A stretch of DNA of 35,224 nt from Pseudomonas sp. MYb60 (GTDB lineage Bacteria; Pseudomonadota; Gammaproteobacteria; Pseudomonadales; Pseudomonadaceae): contig NZ_PCOZ01000029.1 of assembly GCF_002979555.1 (NCBI RefSeq), forward strand, positions 1 to 35,224, given 5' to 3'. Below, in pieces: positions 16,391-25,870 of this stretch. Position 1 is the first letter of the stretch. Every line of letters starts with the position of its first letter. The notes under the pieces are model-generated. The model searched no databases. It worked only from the letters and a program-made list of their open reading frames with translations, and had not been told where the DNA came from. The translations under genes were made by a program, and so were the position numbers.

Positions 16391-17254
16391 ATGCCGTCCA
16401 GCGATTTGCAGATCGATTGGCTCAAGTGTTTTGTCGCGGTGGTGGACGCCGGTTCGCTGTCGGGGGCAGCGCATGAGGTCAACCGCTCGCAGTCAGCCGT
16501 GAGCATGCAGATGAAGAAGCTGGAGGCCGCATTGGGACGGCCCTTGCTGAGCCGTGGCCCGCGCCATCTGCAACTGACTGACGACGGCCAGACGCTGCTC
16601 GGCTACGCACGGCGCATGCTGGCGCTGCATGCCGAGACGCAGGCGGCGTTTCATGGTGAAGGCCTGACCGGGCGCATCCGCCTGGGGGTTGCCGAGGATT
16701 ACGCGGCGCGCTACCTCACCCCGGTGCTCAAGCGTTATGCGCCGCGTTACGCGGGGGTGGAGATCGAGCTGACGTGCGAGCAGTCCACCGCGCTGATCCC
16801 TCGCGTGCGCAGCGGCGACCTGGACCTGGCGCTGGTGTCGCGGGACACGCCCCACAGCGGCACATTTTTGTTCAAGGAGCCGATGGTGTGGGTGGGTTCG
16901 CCGCAGTTCGAACTGTGGCGTCGCGACCCGGTGCCCATTGCCGTGTATGAAAGCGAAAGCCTGGCGCGGCGCTACGCGGTGAACTCGTTGGCACAGCAGG
17001 GCCGGCAGTTCAAGGTGGTGTACAACAGCTCCAGCCTGGCGGGCCAGGTAGCGGCGGTCGAGGGTGGTTTGGCGATTGCGGCGATCACTCAGTGCACGGT
17101 GCAGCCGTCGTTGCAGGTGTTGAGCGGCGAGCATGGCCTGGGCAGTATCGAGCCGATGGAAGTGACCATCGTGCGCAGCCGGGCCTCGCGGGGGGCCAAG
17201 GCGGTCAATAGCCTGCATGCGTTCATCATCAGTGCATTGAGGGTTCAGGGCTGA
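16391..17254 (+). CDS. LysR-family regulator, divergent from the exporter
   Basis: A 287-aa LysR-type regulator. The winged HTH is at residues 8-65 (IDWLKCFVAVVDAGSLSGAA, then NRSQSAVSMQMKKLEAALGR). The ligand-binding domain starts near residue 90 (TGRIRLGVAEDY) and ends ...IISALRVQG. Its start lies 113 bp from the exporter start on the other strand, and a palindrome sits between them. It probably senses the exported compound and controls the exporter. Confidence 0.92.
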   Translation: MPSSDLQIDWLKCFVAVVDAGSLSGAAHEVNRSQSAVSMQMKKLEAALGRPLLSRGPRHLQLTDDGQTLLGYARRMLALHAETQAAFHGEGLTGRIRLGVAEDYAARYLTPVLKRYAPRYAGVEIELTCEQSTALIPRVRSGDLDLALVSRDTPHSGTFLFKEPMVWVGSPQFELWRRDPVPIAVYESESLARRYAVNSLAQQGRQFKVVYNSSSLAGQVAAVEGGLAIAAITQCTVQPSLQVLSGEHGLGSIEPMEVTIVRSRASRGAKAVNSLHAFIISALRVQG

Positions 17255-17315
17255 CGGGTGGACGATCAGCGTCTTGGCCCGTTACCCTGCGAGACTTTTC
17301 CAGCCGGTAGCCATC

Positions 17316-17678
17316 ATGCCTTCCACCCCCCGCGAGATCGCGCGACTCGAACGCCAGCTGGTCGCGGCCCTGACCGACGCCTGCGAAACCGCCAAGGCTG
17401 AAATTGCGGGCTTTGAATGGCTGACGCACACCGTCAACCCGGGTGATTTCCCGCAATCCCTGCGCATCACCTGGGTGTTCGACACCCGCGCCAGCCAGGA
17501 CCACGCCCTCGCCGCCGGCCTGGATGCACGCATGCGCGAGCTGACCGCCGCCGCCCTGCAAGACGCCGGCATACCGACCGTACAATTGAACCGATGCGTG
17601 ATTTTCGACTCCGAAGAGGCGTGCCGCCTGCACCACCACGGCGATTGGCGTTTGCGCCTGACCCGTTCGGCCAACTAG
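17316..17678 (+). CDS. Hypothetical protein, about 120 aa
   Basis: A soluble protein starting MPSTPREIARLERQLVAAL; the upward extension by 14 codons looks like non-coding leader. It has an N-terminal amphipathic helix (EIARLERQLVAALTDACETA), then mixed alpha/beta sequence with WVFDTRASQD and a late His-rich patch (CRLHHHGDWRLRL). No signal peptide or membrane segment is present. I recognise no domain. It lies 61 bp after the LysR regulator and 46 bp before the next gene, so it may be co-transcribed with either. Confidence 0.65.
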   Translation: MPSTPREIARLERQLVAALTDACETAKAEIAGFEWLTHTVNPGDFPQSLRITWVFDTRASQDHALAAGLDARMRELTAAALQDAGIPTVQLNRCVIFDSEEACRLHHHGDWRLRLTRSAN

Positions 17679-17724
17679 ATCACCCCGCCCCCGTATGACG
17701 TTATTGGATAAGGAAGTCTCACCC

Positions 17725-18984
17725 ATGAAGTTGCCGTTCCCCGCGACCTTGCTCGCCTGCGCATTACTGCTCCCCTCCCTCGCCCACGCCGCCGATGCGC
17801 CGCTGACCGATACGCTCAAGGCCTTCACCCGTTGTGACGCGGAGTTTTTCTCCAAGCTGCACGCTCATCGCGATGAGTGGAAGGCCTACGCGCCGCTTGA
17901 AGTCGATAAGGAAAATGCCTGGATCGCAGTACGAAACCGTGCGAGCGACAAAGAGAATTCGGTGCCGATCAGCACGCCACCCATCGTGGGGCTCAAGTTG
18001 TTGTCGTACTCCGACATCAGCGCGGAAATGGACGAGTTGGGCAATTACTATTACTGGGGTTTCACCGTTCAGGGCAGCGTCGACGAGGTGGCGCGGTTGA
18101 TGGTGCCATTGATGCCGCAACCCGCGCTGTTGCAACGCGCCGGCAACGGCTACGTGCGCAGTGAGGTCAAGGATGGCAACACCTGGCGCGCGATCGTCGC
18201 CCAACCAAGCACCGCGCCGGGCACCCAGCGTGTGGAGCGCTTGCTGCTGATCGAGCCGGAAGCCAAACAGCGTGATCAGACACGCGTCAGTTGCTCGGTG
18301 CAAGGTGGTGTCGACGGCGCGTTGCTGGCACGCCTGCGCCCGGACATCGCGCCGGCGAATTACCCGCAGCGCACCCCCGACACCGCCATCGACAGCGTGG
18401 CGGTGGACCCGGCGCTGATCAAGCGCCTGGAGTCGCCGCTGCTGCAGCCGAAGTTCAAGACCCTGTCCTATACCTATGTGTCGCGCAAGGGCAGCGCCAT
18501 TGATGGCCGGCCCGTCACCGTCGAATTCACCACGGACGGTGGCCTGCTGAAGAAGAACGAAATCTACAGCCCCAACTTCCATGTGGAACGGCTGACCCAG
18601 GCGGACCTCATTCAGCTCAAGGGCAAGATGAACGGCATCGGTGACGGACGCGTCCTGCTGACCCGTGACGTGAAGGTGAAAATGCCGAGCCGTTGGGCAG
18701 CCGGCGAAACCTTGAGCGCCACTTTCGACATGGTCGACGTACCGGCCAAAGCTTCAGACCGGCCAACCAACAACGCCATGACCTGCACGGTTGGCCAGCG
18801 CTTCCCGGCCCGGCAGATCCACACCGCCTTGAGTGGCGATGCGATCCGCTTGGCGTGCGACGCGGACGGGTACCAGACCTCACGCGCCTTTATCGAGGAC
18901 CTGGGCGTGGCACTGACGCTGGATTCGACATCGAAGTCGGAGCGCACTGTGTATGAATTCACCGAGGTAAACGTAGTGAAGTAA
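17725..18984 (+). CDS. Exported protein of unknown function
   Basis: A 419-aa protein with a clear Sec signal peptide (MKLPFPATLLACALLLPSLAHA, cleaved before ADAPLTD) and AAGGA upstream of this ATG. The mature protein shows repeated beta-type stretches, four spaced cysteines (TRCDAEF, RVSCSVQGG, MTCTVGQRF, LACDADG) consistent with disulphides in the periplasm, and no transmembrane segment. The C-terminal part has a regular beta-strand rhythm (TVEFTTDGG, LSATFDMVD, ERTVYEFTEV). I recognise no family. It is probably a free periplasmic or surface-facing protein. Confidence 0.75.
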   Translation: MKLPFPATLLACALLLPSLAHAADAPLTDTLKAFTRCDAEFFSKLHAHRDEWKAYAPLEVDKENAWIAVRNRASDKENSVPISTPPIVGLKLLSYSDISAEMDELGNYYYWGFTVQGSVDEVARLMVPLMPQPALLQRAGNGYVRSEVKDGNTWRAIVAQPSTAPGTQRVERLLLIEPEAKQRDQTRVSCSVQGGVDGALLARLRPDIAPANYPQRTPDTAIDSVAVDPALIKRLESPLLQPKFKTLSYTYVSRKGSAIDGRPVTVEFTTDGGLLKKNEIYSPNFHVERLTQADLIQLKGKMNGIGDGRVLLTRDVKVKMPSRWAAGETLSATFDMVDVPAKASDRPTNNAMTCTVGQRFPARQIHTALSGDAIRLACDADGYQTSRAFIEDLGVALTLDSTSKSERTVYEFTEVNVVK

Positions 18985-19011
18985 CCCCGAACCTGTAGGA
19001 GTCATGCCCGC

Positions 19012-19638
19012 CTATTTGGCGAACGCGTATTCCCCACCCTTCTCGACCGCCTTGCGATACGCCGGGCGTTCCTGAAAGCGTTGCACCCACGCCGCCAGGT
19101 GCGGATAGGCCTGCAATTTGCCCTGAGCCCCGGCGACTTCGCCGATGAAGCTCATCTGGATATCCGCGCCGCTCAACTCGTCGCCCAGCAGATACGGGGT
19201 CTGCGCCAGCACGTCATTCAGATACCCAAGGTAATTGGCCACTTCCGACTCGATGCGCGGATGCAACGGCGCGCCCGCTTCGCCCAGGCGGCCGACATAG
19301 AGGTTGAGCATCAATGGCAACATCGCCGAACCCTCGGCGAAGTGCAGCCATTGCACATACTTGTCGTAATCGGCGCTGGCCGGGTTCGGTTGCAGGCGCC
19401 CTGCGCCGTGGCGGCGGATGAGGGAGTCGATGATCGCGGCGGACTCAATCAACACCTGGCCGTTCTCCTCGATGACCGGCGACTTGCCCAGCGGGTGAAC
19501 AGCCTTGAGCTCGGGCGGTGCCAGGTTGGTCTTGGGGTCGCGCTGGTAACGCTTGATCTCGTAAGGCACCCCCAGCTCTTCCAACAGCCAGAGGATGCGT
19601 TGCGAGCGGGAGTTGTTGAGGTGGTGGACGGTGATCAT
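19012..19638 (-). CDS. Glutathione S-transferase family protein
   Basis: A 208-aa cytosolic GST. The N-terminal thioredoxin-like domain starts MITVHHLNNSRSQRILWLLE; the Asn/Ser residues at 8-10 occupy the usual catalytic position. The conserved cis-proline/glutathione-binding block is GKSPVIEENGQVLIESAAII. The all-helical C-terminal domain contains PYLLGDELSGADIQMSF, the N-capping box region. It conjugates or reduces with glutathione; substrate unknown. It is a single gene with its own gaps on both sides. Confidence 0.92.
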   Translation of the reverse strand: MITVHHLNNSRSQRILWLLEELGVPYEIKRYQRDPKTNLAPPELKAVHPLGKSPVIEENGQVLIESAAIIDSLIRRHGAGRLQPNPASADYDKYVQWLHFAEGSAMLPLMLNLYVGRLGEAGAPLHPRIESEVANYLGYLNDVLAQTPYLLGDELSGADIQMSFIGEVAGAQGKLQAYPHLAAWVQRFQERPAYRKAVEKGGEYAFAK

Positions 19639-19707
19639 GGGGTGCTCCGCTACGTGAGGGTGAGGTGTTCAGCAAGAGACTACGCTATCGCCGTGGAGTG
19701 CCGTGAA

Positions 19708-21447
19708 TCATCGCCCCAGCATCGCCCACAGCGACGCCCCCACCCCGGTGACGCTTTCCCCGGCGATCAACCCGGCAGCGGCAGTAATCGCGAAACGCTC
19801 GGTGATGCTCGGCCATCGGCAACTCACCAGCCAGGTGAGAATCGCACCCAGGGCCATCATCAGCGACACCGACGCCGGCAACACAAAAGCCAGGCCCAGT
19901 GCCGCAGCGCTGGGCAGGTAGCGGGCGCGGTGAGCGGGCAAGGTGCTGTCCAGCACACCGAGTACGATGCCAACCACGCCGCCAATCGCAATCGCCCAGC
20001 GGATGCTTGCCGACAGGGAGTCCAGACCGTGGCTGAGGGTCATCGCGACGGCCTTCCACGTGGCGACCGCCGGTGCCGGCCATTCTTCGGTGAGCAGCAT
20101 GGATTGCGGGTCGGGGATCAGTGCCAGGTAGGCGAATACACCGACGATGCTGCCGATGAAAATCCCCAGTACCTGAGCGATCACCTGTTTGTGCGGCGTC
20201 GCGCCGATGGCCTTGCCCACCTTGAAGTCATTCATCAAGTCAGTGCATTGGCCGGCCGCGCCGCCGGCGGTGTTGGCACTCATGAGATTGATCGGCACCT
20301 GGCCCGGCGCGACGATGCCGAAGCTCAACTGCGAGAGGTGGCCGATGGCGCCGATCGGCGGAATACCGGTGGCGCCCACCACGCGCGCGGCCACGGCAGC
20401 GAGGCAAATGGCCAACGGGATGGTGAGCAACGCCATCCACAGGTTGATCCCGAACAGCAGCGACTGCAGGCTGACCACCAACCCGATCGACAGCAAAAAA
20501 GCGGCGGCCGGGCCAGGTTTCGGCACTGTCCAAAGCGTGCCACCGGCGGACCGGGTGGACCGGCGCAGGGCCGTTAATCGAATCGCCAGTGACGCCAGGG
20601 TCGAACACACCATCAGGCTCACACCCGGCCACAACAGCCACTCCACCAGCGCGGCAAACTGCGGGCCGCTGCTGTCGGCGGGCAACGTCACCAAGTCCTG
20701 CGCCAGCAGCCACGACCCCAGACCACCCCAGGCGAGCAACGCACCCAGCAGCAACGTAAGCCCCACCCGAATGCCGATGATGCCGCCGAAACCCACCAGC
20801 AACAGCGAAGGGTCGGCGGTGAAGGTCAGGCGCTCCAACTGAGCGCTCGGCGACCCGCGCGGGATGGCCCACAGGAACGTATCCATCCACTTAACGCCCG
20901 CGGACAGCAACGCGGCGCCCAGCAGCACTTTCAAACGGCTGGCGGCTTCACGGCCGTGGTTATAGATATGCAGCAGGGTCTCCAGGGTGGCCATGCCTTC
21001 GGGAAACTTCAGTGCACGGTCATTGAGCAGTGAAGGCCGCAGGTACCAGGCAATCCAGATGCCGAGAAAACTCACCGAAAACACCCAGGCGATCATTGGC
21101 AGCGCATCCAGCTGATTGCCGGTGAGCAAGGTATAAGCCGGGATCGGCGCCACCAGCCCGCCGGAAATGATCGACGCTGCCGCCGAGGCGACGGTCTGGT
21201 TGATATTGCTTTCGTGCAACGTCCACGGCAGTTGCGCGCAAGAGCGCTTGGACAACCCCTGCCAGAGGGCGTACCCCACCAGCAAGGCGATGATCGACAT
21301 GTTGAACGACCAACCGATCTTCAAGCCGGCGTACACGTTGGACGGCGTCAGCAGGATACCGAGCAGCGTCCCGGTGATCACCGCACGCAGGCTGAGTTCG
21401 CGCTCGACGGGAGTGACCTGGGGGGTAGCGGGCGAGGCTGAGGTCAT
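19708..21447 (-). CDS. OPT-family oligopeptide/metal-chelate transporter
   Basis: A 579-aa inner-membrane protein with a dozen or more hydrophobic helices. The start at MTSASPATPQVTPVERELS follows AAGGAATCTGC; an earlier start adds six residues with no support. The N-terminal signature LRAVITGTLLGILLTPSNVYAGLKIGW is the family-specific first-helix pattern (NxYxGLK). The bacterial OPT subgroup imports peptides or metal-siderophore-like chelates with protons. Substrate is unknown. It lies upstream of the GST on the same strand, 69 bp apart. Confidence 0.88.
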   Translation of the reverse strand: MTSASPATPQVTPVERELSLRAVITGTLLGILLTPSNVYAGLKIGWSFNMSIIALLVGYALWQGLSKRSCAQLPWTLHESNINQTVASAAASIISGGLVAPIPAYTLLTGNQLDALPMIAWVFSVSFLGIWIAWYLRPSLLNDRALKFPEGMATLETLLHIYNHGREAASRLKVLLGAALLSAGVKWMDTFLWAIPRGSPSAQLERLTFTADPSLLLVGFGGIIGIRVGLTLLLGALLAWGGLGSWLLAQDLVTLPADSSGPQFAALVEWLLWPGVSLMVCSTLASLAIRLTALRRSTRSAGGTLWTVPKPGPAAAFLLSIGLVVSLQSLLFGINLWMALLTIPLAICLAAVAARVVGATGIPPIGAIGHLSQLSFGIVAPGQVPINLMSANTAGGAAGQCTDLMNDFKVGKAIGATPHKQVIAQVLGIFIGSIVGVFAYLALIPDPQSMLLTEEWPAPAVATWKAVAMTLSHGLDSLSASIRWAIAIGGVVGIVLGVLDSTLPAHRARYLPSAAALGLAFVLPASVSLMMALGAILTWLVSCRWPSITERFAITAAAGLIAGESVTGVGASLWAMLGR

Positions 21448-21525
21448 GCAGATTCCTTTCGGCAAGGTAACGGAGTGACCTTACCAGTGAGCCTTGAAAG
21501 GGGCTGATGGTTCCTCAATCCACCC

Positions 21526-23583
21526 TCACCCCAACCGAAACCGCGCGGTGTTATCGCTCAACGCCTGGCTGCCCTTGCTCAACGTGTCCGCCGCCCGGTT
21601 CACCGCCCGGGCGCCATCGAGCAACCGCCCTGCCGCCTGGTCGACTTGCTGGATATTGCCGCTCACCTCATCCGCCGTGGCGGCCTGTTCTTCGACGGCC
21701 GTGGCGATTTGCGCGAGGGTGTCGGTGACGGTCTGCACGGCACTGGCGATCTCGCCCAGCCGCGCACCCAAGCCTGTGACCGACTCGGCGTCGTTCAACG
21801 CCTGTTCGCAGGCGGCCCCCATCAAGGTGACGGCCTGGCTGACGGTGGCGCGCAGGCTGTCGACGGTGCCGGCGATTTGCGCGGTGGACGCCTGGGTGCG
21901 CTGGGACAGGCTGCGCACTTCGTCGGCCACCACGGCAAAACCACGGCCCTGCTCGCCGGCGCGGGCGGCTTCGATGGCGGCGTTGAGGGCCAGCAGGTTG
22001 GTCTGTTCGGCGATGCCACGAATGGTGTCGACCACCGATTGAATCTGCTGGCCTTGCTGGTTCACCTGTTCCAGTGCGTCGGCGGTGTCGGTCAGGCGCA
22101 GGTTGAGCTGCTGAATGCTGGCCGTGGTGCGCTGGCTGTCGCGGCTGCTGTCTTCGGCGATGCGCCGGGTGTGCTGGGCGCTGCCGGAGGCTTGTTCACA
22201 GCTACGGGAAACCCCCATGGACGTCGCCGCCAACTGAGTGGCAGCGGCGGCAATCTGGCTGATTTGGTGTTGCTGGTCTTCGACTTCCGTGAGGGTGCTG
22301 CCCGACTGCGAGTTAAGGGTCAGCACCGCCGAACCCAGTTGCTGGGTCTCGTGGTTGACCCCCAACAAGCTGGTGCGCAACTGCACCACCGCCACATTGA
22401 GGGCCGTGCTGATGGCCGCCAGTTCGTCGCGTCCCTGCACGGCCACTTCCACGCACAGGTTGCCGTCGCGCAGGGACTCGGCCAGGGTGGTGATGCCGCT
22501 GGCGCTGCGGCGGATGGAGGCTTGCAGGCACACGAACAGGTACAACGCCGCCAGGGCCAGCAGGCTGAAGGTGACCGCCACCGGGATGATCTGTTGCAGC
22601 GAGCGGCTGTGGTAGTAGCTGAGCCGCGCATCCAACGCATGCAGCGACTGATTGCGCAGGGCGCCGAGGCTGTCGAGCATGGTGTCGACGCTGCTTTCGA
22701 ACGCCGCGGTGTCGAGCTTGATGGTGCCGCCGAACACCCCGTCATCCAGGACCTTGAGCTCGCTGTCCAGGCGCTGCAGGCTGTTGTCGTATTGCGTCGT
22801 CCAAGCCTGGATGCCGTCGTATGGCTTGGCCTTGAGCGAGCCGGCGGCCTTGGTCAACTGGTCTTGGGCATCACCGATCCGGCCGCGCAAATCGCGCATC
22901 TGCAAGCGGCTTTGCAGGGTGAACTGCCCCGAAGCGATGGAGGATTGGCCAACGCTGGCCATGCGCCCAATGCGCTCGATCAGGTCTGGCGTGTGCTGGG
23001 TGGACATCTGCATCAACAGATAGGTTTCCAGCCAGGGGTCGAGGATCAGGCCGGAGTCCAGGGTGATCTGCTCGCGCAGGGTTTGCATCGCCGTCAACGC
23101 GGTGGTGAAGCGGTCATAGCCGTCCGGCCACCAACCCACGGTGCGCAGGGACTGGGAGTCCATGCCCTTGACGGTGGCCTGCAACGCGGCGAAACGAGCG
23201 AGGATCTCGGCGCTGGCATGCTGGGCCTTGAGCGCGTCACCCAGGGTTTGCAGGCTGTGCTGGATCAGCGGGAAATTGGCGTCGACCTTGTCCATGGCTG
23301 CCTTCGCCGCCGGAGTCGGCGCGTGCAGGATGTCGGCGGCTTTCCAGCGCGCGGCCAGGTTGCGTTGGGCAATGAGTTGAGCGTCCAGTGCATCCAGGGC
23401 CAGCAGTTGCTGCACGCCGGTCTGCTCGCTGGAGATCACGCCGAGCTTGCCGCGATAGTCCAGGCCGATCATCCACAGGCTGCCGGCCAGGGGCAGCATG
23501 AACAGCAAGAACAGGATCTGGAACTTGCGCGCAAAACCGAAACGGCCGAGCAGGCGGATACCGGGTGATAAAAGGCTGTGCAT
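21526..23583 (-). CDS. Methyl-accepting chemotaxis protein
   Basis: A 685-aa chemoreceptor. The first membrane span is near residues 20-42, followed by a large periplasmic helical sensor region of nearly 300 residues, a second span near 325-347 (PVAVTFSLLALAALYLFVCL), a HAMP domain, and the cytoplasmic methylation/signalling coiled coil. The signalling hairpin tip is at 523-563 (GIAEQTNLLALNAAIEAARA, then GFAVVADEV). No CheR/CheB-docking pentapeptide (NWETF type) is present at the end (RFRLG). It signals through CheA/CheW; the ligand is unknown. It is not next to che genes. Confidence 0.93.
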   Translation of the reverse strand: MHSLLSPGIRLLGRFGFARKFQILFLLFMLPLAGSLWMIGLDYRGKLGVISSEQTGVQQLLALDALDAQLIAQRNLAARWKAADILHAPTPAAKAAMDKVDANFPLIQHSLQTLGDALKAQHASAEILARFAALQATVKGMDSQSLRTVGWWPDGYDRFTTALTAMQTLREQITLDSGLILDPWLETYLLMQMSTQHTPDLIERIGRMASVGQSSIASGQFTLQSRLQMRDLRGRIGDAQDQLTKAAGSLKAKPYDGIQAWTTQYDNSLQRLDSELKVLDDGVFGGTIKLDTAAFESSVDTMLDSLGALRNQSLHALDARLSYYHSRSLQQIIPVAVTFSLLALAALYLFVCLQASIRRSASGITTLAESLRDGNLCVEVAVQGRDELAAISTALNVAVVQLRTSLLGVNHETQQLGSAVLTLNSQSGSTLTEVEDQQHQISQIAAAATQLAATSMGVSRSCEQASGSAQHTRRIAEDSSRDSQRTTASIQQLNLRLTDTADALEQVNQQGQQIQSVVDTIRGIAEQTNLLALNAAIEAARAGEQGRGFAVVADEVRSLSQRTQASTAQIAGTVDSLRATVSQAVTLMGAACEQALNDAESVTGLGARLGEIASAVQTVTDTLAQIATAVEEQAATADEVSGNIQQVDQAAGRLLDGARAVNRAADTLSKGSQALSDNTARFRLG

Positions 23584-23791
23584 GTCCGACCACTCCCCAA
23601 AACAACCTTGAAATGACTAACGGCAAAACGCCATGTCATTGATTGGGAAGGAACAAGCAAGATGTGGGCCGCTGGTTAAACCCTCGTGAACAGGCGCTTG
23701 CGGGCATGAAAATCGATGTGCCATGCACAACAACGGGGCACAGGCTGTCACCGTTGAACACACCTGCGCTGTCCCCGCCGGCGAAGCAGTG

Positions 23792-24487
23792 TCAGCCCAG
23801 CAAGGCGGTAATCCAACGGATTTGCTGGGTGATCTCGTCAACCTTGCCTTGCGGCACCTTCTGCCGCGCCTGTTCGAAACCGGCCAACGTGTTCTGCTTC
23901 TGGCGCAACAGGCGTTGCCATTTGGCCAGGAATGCCGCAGTGCGCGCCTGCATCTGCAGCGGGCCGAAGTACAGTTGCTCGGCGCTATAGGCCACCGGGC
24001 CAGCACGCTCGGCGACGATGATTTCGTAGTAGAAGCGGTTCTCGTGCAGCAGCTCTTCGGTGAGGAGGGTGTAGCCGTTCTCCATCAACCATTGACGCAG
24101 GGGTTGCTCGCCGCCATTGGGCTGCAGCACCAGGCGCTCGCTGCCGTTCAGATGGGCCTTGCCGGCGTCGAGGATGTCGCGAATCGTCTCGCCGCCCATG
24201 CCGCACAGACTGATGGCCGTGATCCCATCACCCGGCTCAATGGCGGCCAAGCCATCCGCCAGGCGCACCGTGATGTGAGGCTCCAAACCGTTGTCGCGCA
24301 CGGTACGCTGGGCCGCGAAGAACGGCGTGGCCGCCACCTCCCCCGCCACCGCCGCGCTGATCAGGCCACGGCGCAGCAGCGCCACGGGCAGGTAGGCGTG
24401 GTCCGAGCCAATATCGGCCAGCCGCGCGCCAACCGGCACGTTCGCCGCCACGCGTTCCAGGCGCATGGATAAAGTGTGTTCGTTCAA
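23792..24487 (-). CDS. trmK: tRNA (adenine(22)-N1)-methyltransferase, TrmK type
   Basis: A 231-aa SAM-dependent methyltransferase. The TTG at 24487 follows AAGGAA by 6 nt and gives MNEHTLSMRLERVAANVPVG; an ATG 21 nt downstream is an alternative, and the ATG at 24511 adds an unlikely extension. The SAM-binding motif I is ARLADIGSDHAYLPVALL, followed by motif AISLCGMGGETI and a catalytic-region LVLQPNGGEQPLRQWL. These match the TrmK family, which methylates A22 in certain bacterial tRNAs. Activity in a pseudomonad is inferred from the family. Confidence 0.85.
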   Translation of the reverse strand: MNEHTLSMRLERVAANVPVGARLADIGSDHAYLPVALLRRGLISAAVAGEVAATPFFAAQRTVRDNGLEPHITVRLADGLAAIEPGDGITAISLCGMGGETIRDILDAGKAHLNGSERLVLQPNGGEQPLRQWLMENGYTLLTEELLHENRFYYEIIVAERAGPVAYSAEQLYFGPLQMQARTAAFLAKWQRLLRQKQNTLAGFEQARQKVPQGKVDEITQQIRWITALLG

Positions 24488-24514
24488 CGGCGGTTCCTTT
24501 GCACCACACAATGG

Positions 24515-24538
24515 AAGACGCCCGCGAGGGGGCGTCTT
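24515..24538. terminator. Hairpin between the sulfonate locus and trmK
   Basis: AAGACGCCC and GGGCGTCTT form a perfect 9-bp stem around GCGAGG. It lies 2 bp after the stop of the small open frame at 24541-24666 on the minus strand. The following minus-strand bases are not T-rich; on the plus strand TTATTT follows. Its position still suggests that it ends the minus-strand transcript. Confidence 0.6.
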
Positions 24539-24540
24539 AT

Positions 24541-24666
24541 TTAACTCAAGATAAGCACCGATGAATCCGGGCTGTCGAGAAAGCGCGCTGCTTTATAGAC
24601 GTTGGCGCCGCAGGTATCAAGATTGAGGATCGGCCTGTCCTCGGCAACGAATGTTGGAGTGTGCAT
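24541..24666 (-). CDS. Possible 41-aa protein downstream of the binding protein
   Basis: The frame starts ATG at 24666 and reads MHTPTFVAEDRPILNLDTCG, ending ...DSPDSSVLILS at a TAA. It lies in the same frame just after the binding-protein stop (27 bp after) and ends 2 bp before a hairpin. No strong ribosome site precedes it. GC-rich third positions look coding. It is either a true small protein or a tail left by a changed stop codon in the larger gene. I do not recognise a family. Confidence 0.35.
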   Translation of the reverse strand: MHTPTFVAEDRPILNLDTCGANVYKAARFLDSPDSSVLILS

Positions 24667-24693
24667 TTCACTGACCGGGTTCGCGGCGTTTAT

Positions 24694-25617
24694 TCAAAGC
24701 ACCCGATCAAACAACGGGGCCACGTCATACCGCTGCTTCAGCATCTGCGCATCCAGCAGAAAATCCGCGGTCGCCTGGGCCTCACTCACGATGGTCGGCG
24801 AGATCGGCAGCACGGTGATCGCGTCGCGCTTGAACCACACTTTGGCGATTTCCGGCGCCGACTGGTTAGCCTTGGACCAGGCCTCGGCGTATTCGTCGAT
24901 GTGGGTATTGCTCCACACCCGGGCGCGGGTCAGGCGGGCGATGAAGTCTTTGATGATCGCGCTTTTTTGCGCCAGGGCCGGCTCATACGCAACCACATAA
25001 GTCGGCGCGCTCATCAGGCCCTTGGCATTGCGGATCAGGCTGCTGCCTTCTTTTTCCTGCAACGACACGTAGGGCTCCCAGGTACCGAAGGCGTCGATGT
25101 CGCCCTGGGTCAACGCCAGGCTGGCTTCAGCCGGCAACAAGTATTTGAAGTTCACGCTGCTGCGCGGCACACCGGCTTCATCCAAGGCTTTGTAGGCCAG
25201 TTGCTGGCTCCATGAGCCGTTCCAGATGGCCACGGTCTTGCCCTTGAGGTCGGCCACCGAATGAATGCCCTTGCGCGCAACGATGCCCACGCCATCAAGG
25301 CTGGTCTGGGTGCTGGCGACGACTTTCACCGGCGCACCATTGGCCGCCAGGCTGATCACCGGCGTGTCGCCGACAATGCCCACGTCCAGCGCGCCGCTGG
25401 CGACGGCCGAGGCCACCGGGGAGCCGGTGTTGAAGCGCTTGAAGTCGATTTTGTAGGGCAGGTCTTTCAACTCGCCGGACAGTTCCAGCACGATGCGGTT
25501 GGAGAAGAATTGGTCGCCCACGGTGAGGGTCAGCGGTTCAGCCGCCCAGGCCGCAGGGCCGTGCAGCGCAAGCGAGGCCAGGCCCAGCAGGGAAAGGAGG
25601 GTTCGACGGTTGATCAT
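24694..25617 (-). CDS. Sulfonate/taurine-type ABC substrate-binding protein
   Basis: A 307-aa periplasmic binding protein of the SsuA/TauA (NMT1-like) group, starting MINRRTLLSLLGL with a signal peptide ending near AAWAAEP; the 11-codon longer frame lacks signal character. Conserved blocks include FKRFNTGSPVASAVASGALD, VGIVGDTPVISLAANG, KGKTVAIWNGSWSQQLAYKA and GDIDAFGTWEPYVSL. These bind sulfonates or related anions. It is divergent from a flavin monooxygenase of the sulfur-acquisition type, which supports a sulfonate or sulfone-linked role. No permease or ATPase gene is adjacent. Confidence 0.85.
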   Translation of the reverse strand: MINRRTLLSLLGLASLALHGPAAWAAEPLTLTVGDQFFSNRIVLELSGELKDLPYKIDFKRFNTGSPVASAVASGALDVGIVGDTPVISLAANGAPVKVVASTQTSLDGVGIVARKGIHSVADLKGKTVAIWNGSWSQQLAYKALDEAGVPRSSVNFKYLLPAEASLALTQGDIDAFGTWEPYVSLQEKEGSSLIRNAKGLMSAPTYVVAYEPALAQKSAIIKDFIARLTRARVWSNTHIDEYAEAWSKANQSAPEIAKVWFKRDAITVLPISPTIVSEAQATADFLLDAQMLKQRYDVAPLFDRVL

Positions 25618-25870
25618 AAAAAAGTCCCACAGGGTTAATGGCTGTTTCAACCATCTGTGGGCATGCAGTCTGGTCGTTGGAAATGCGCAACGCAGGTAGA
25701 CGTTATCGTACTAAAGCCGCCGGGTTTAATACTGATGGGCAATAACGTTAGAACCGCCAGGCAGTGGGCTAGCTGGTTTTCGTATTAAAAACTTTGGCGC
25801 CCCTGGGTTAGGGTGAAGCCACCAGACCACTGGACCCCAGCACCTGACCCCCATTCTGCAAGGTCCATTC

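Noticed and set aside
21646..23568. 640-codon plus-strand frame opposite the chemoreceptor
   Set aside because: The minus strand has a complete chemoreceptor with signalling motif; the plus frame shows no domain and has a composition typical of antisense shadows.
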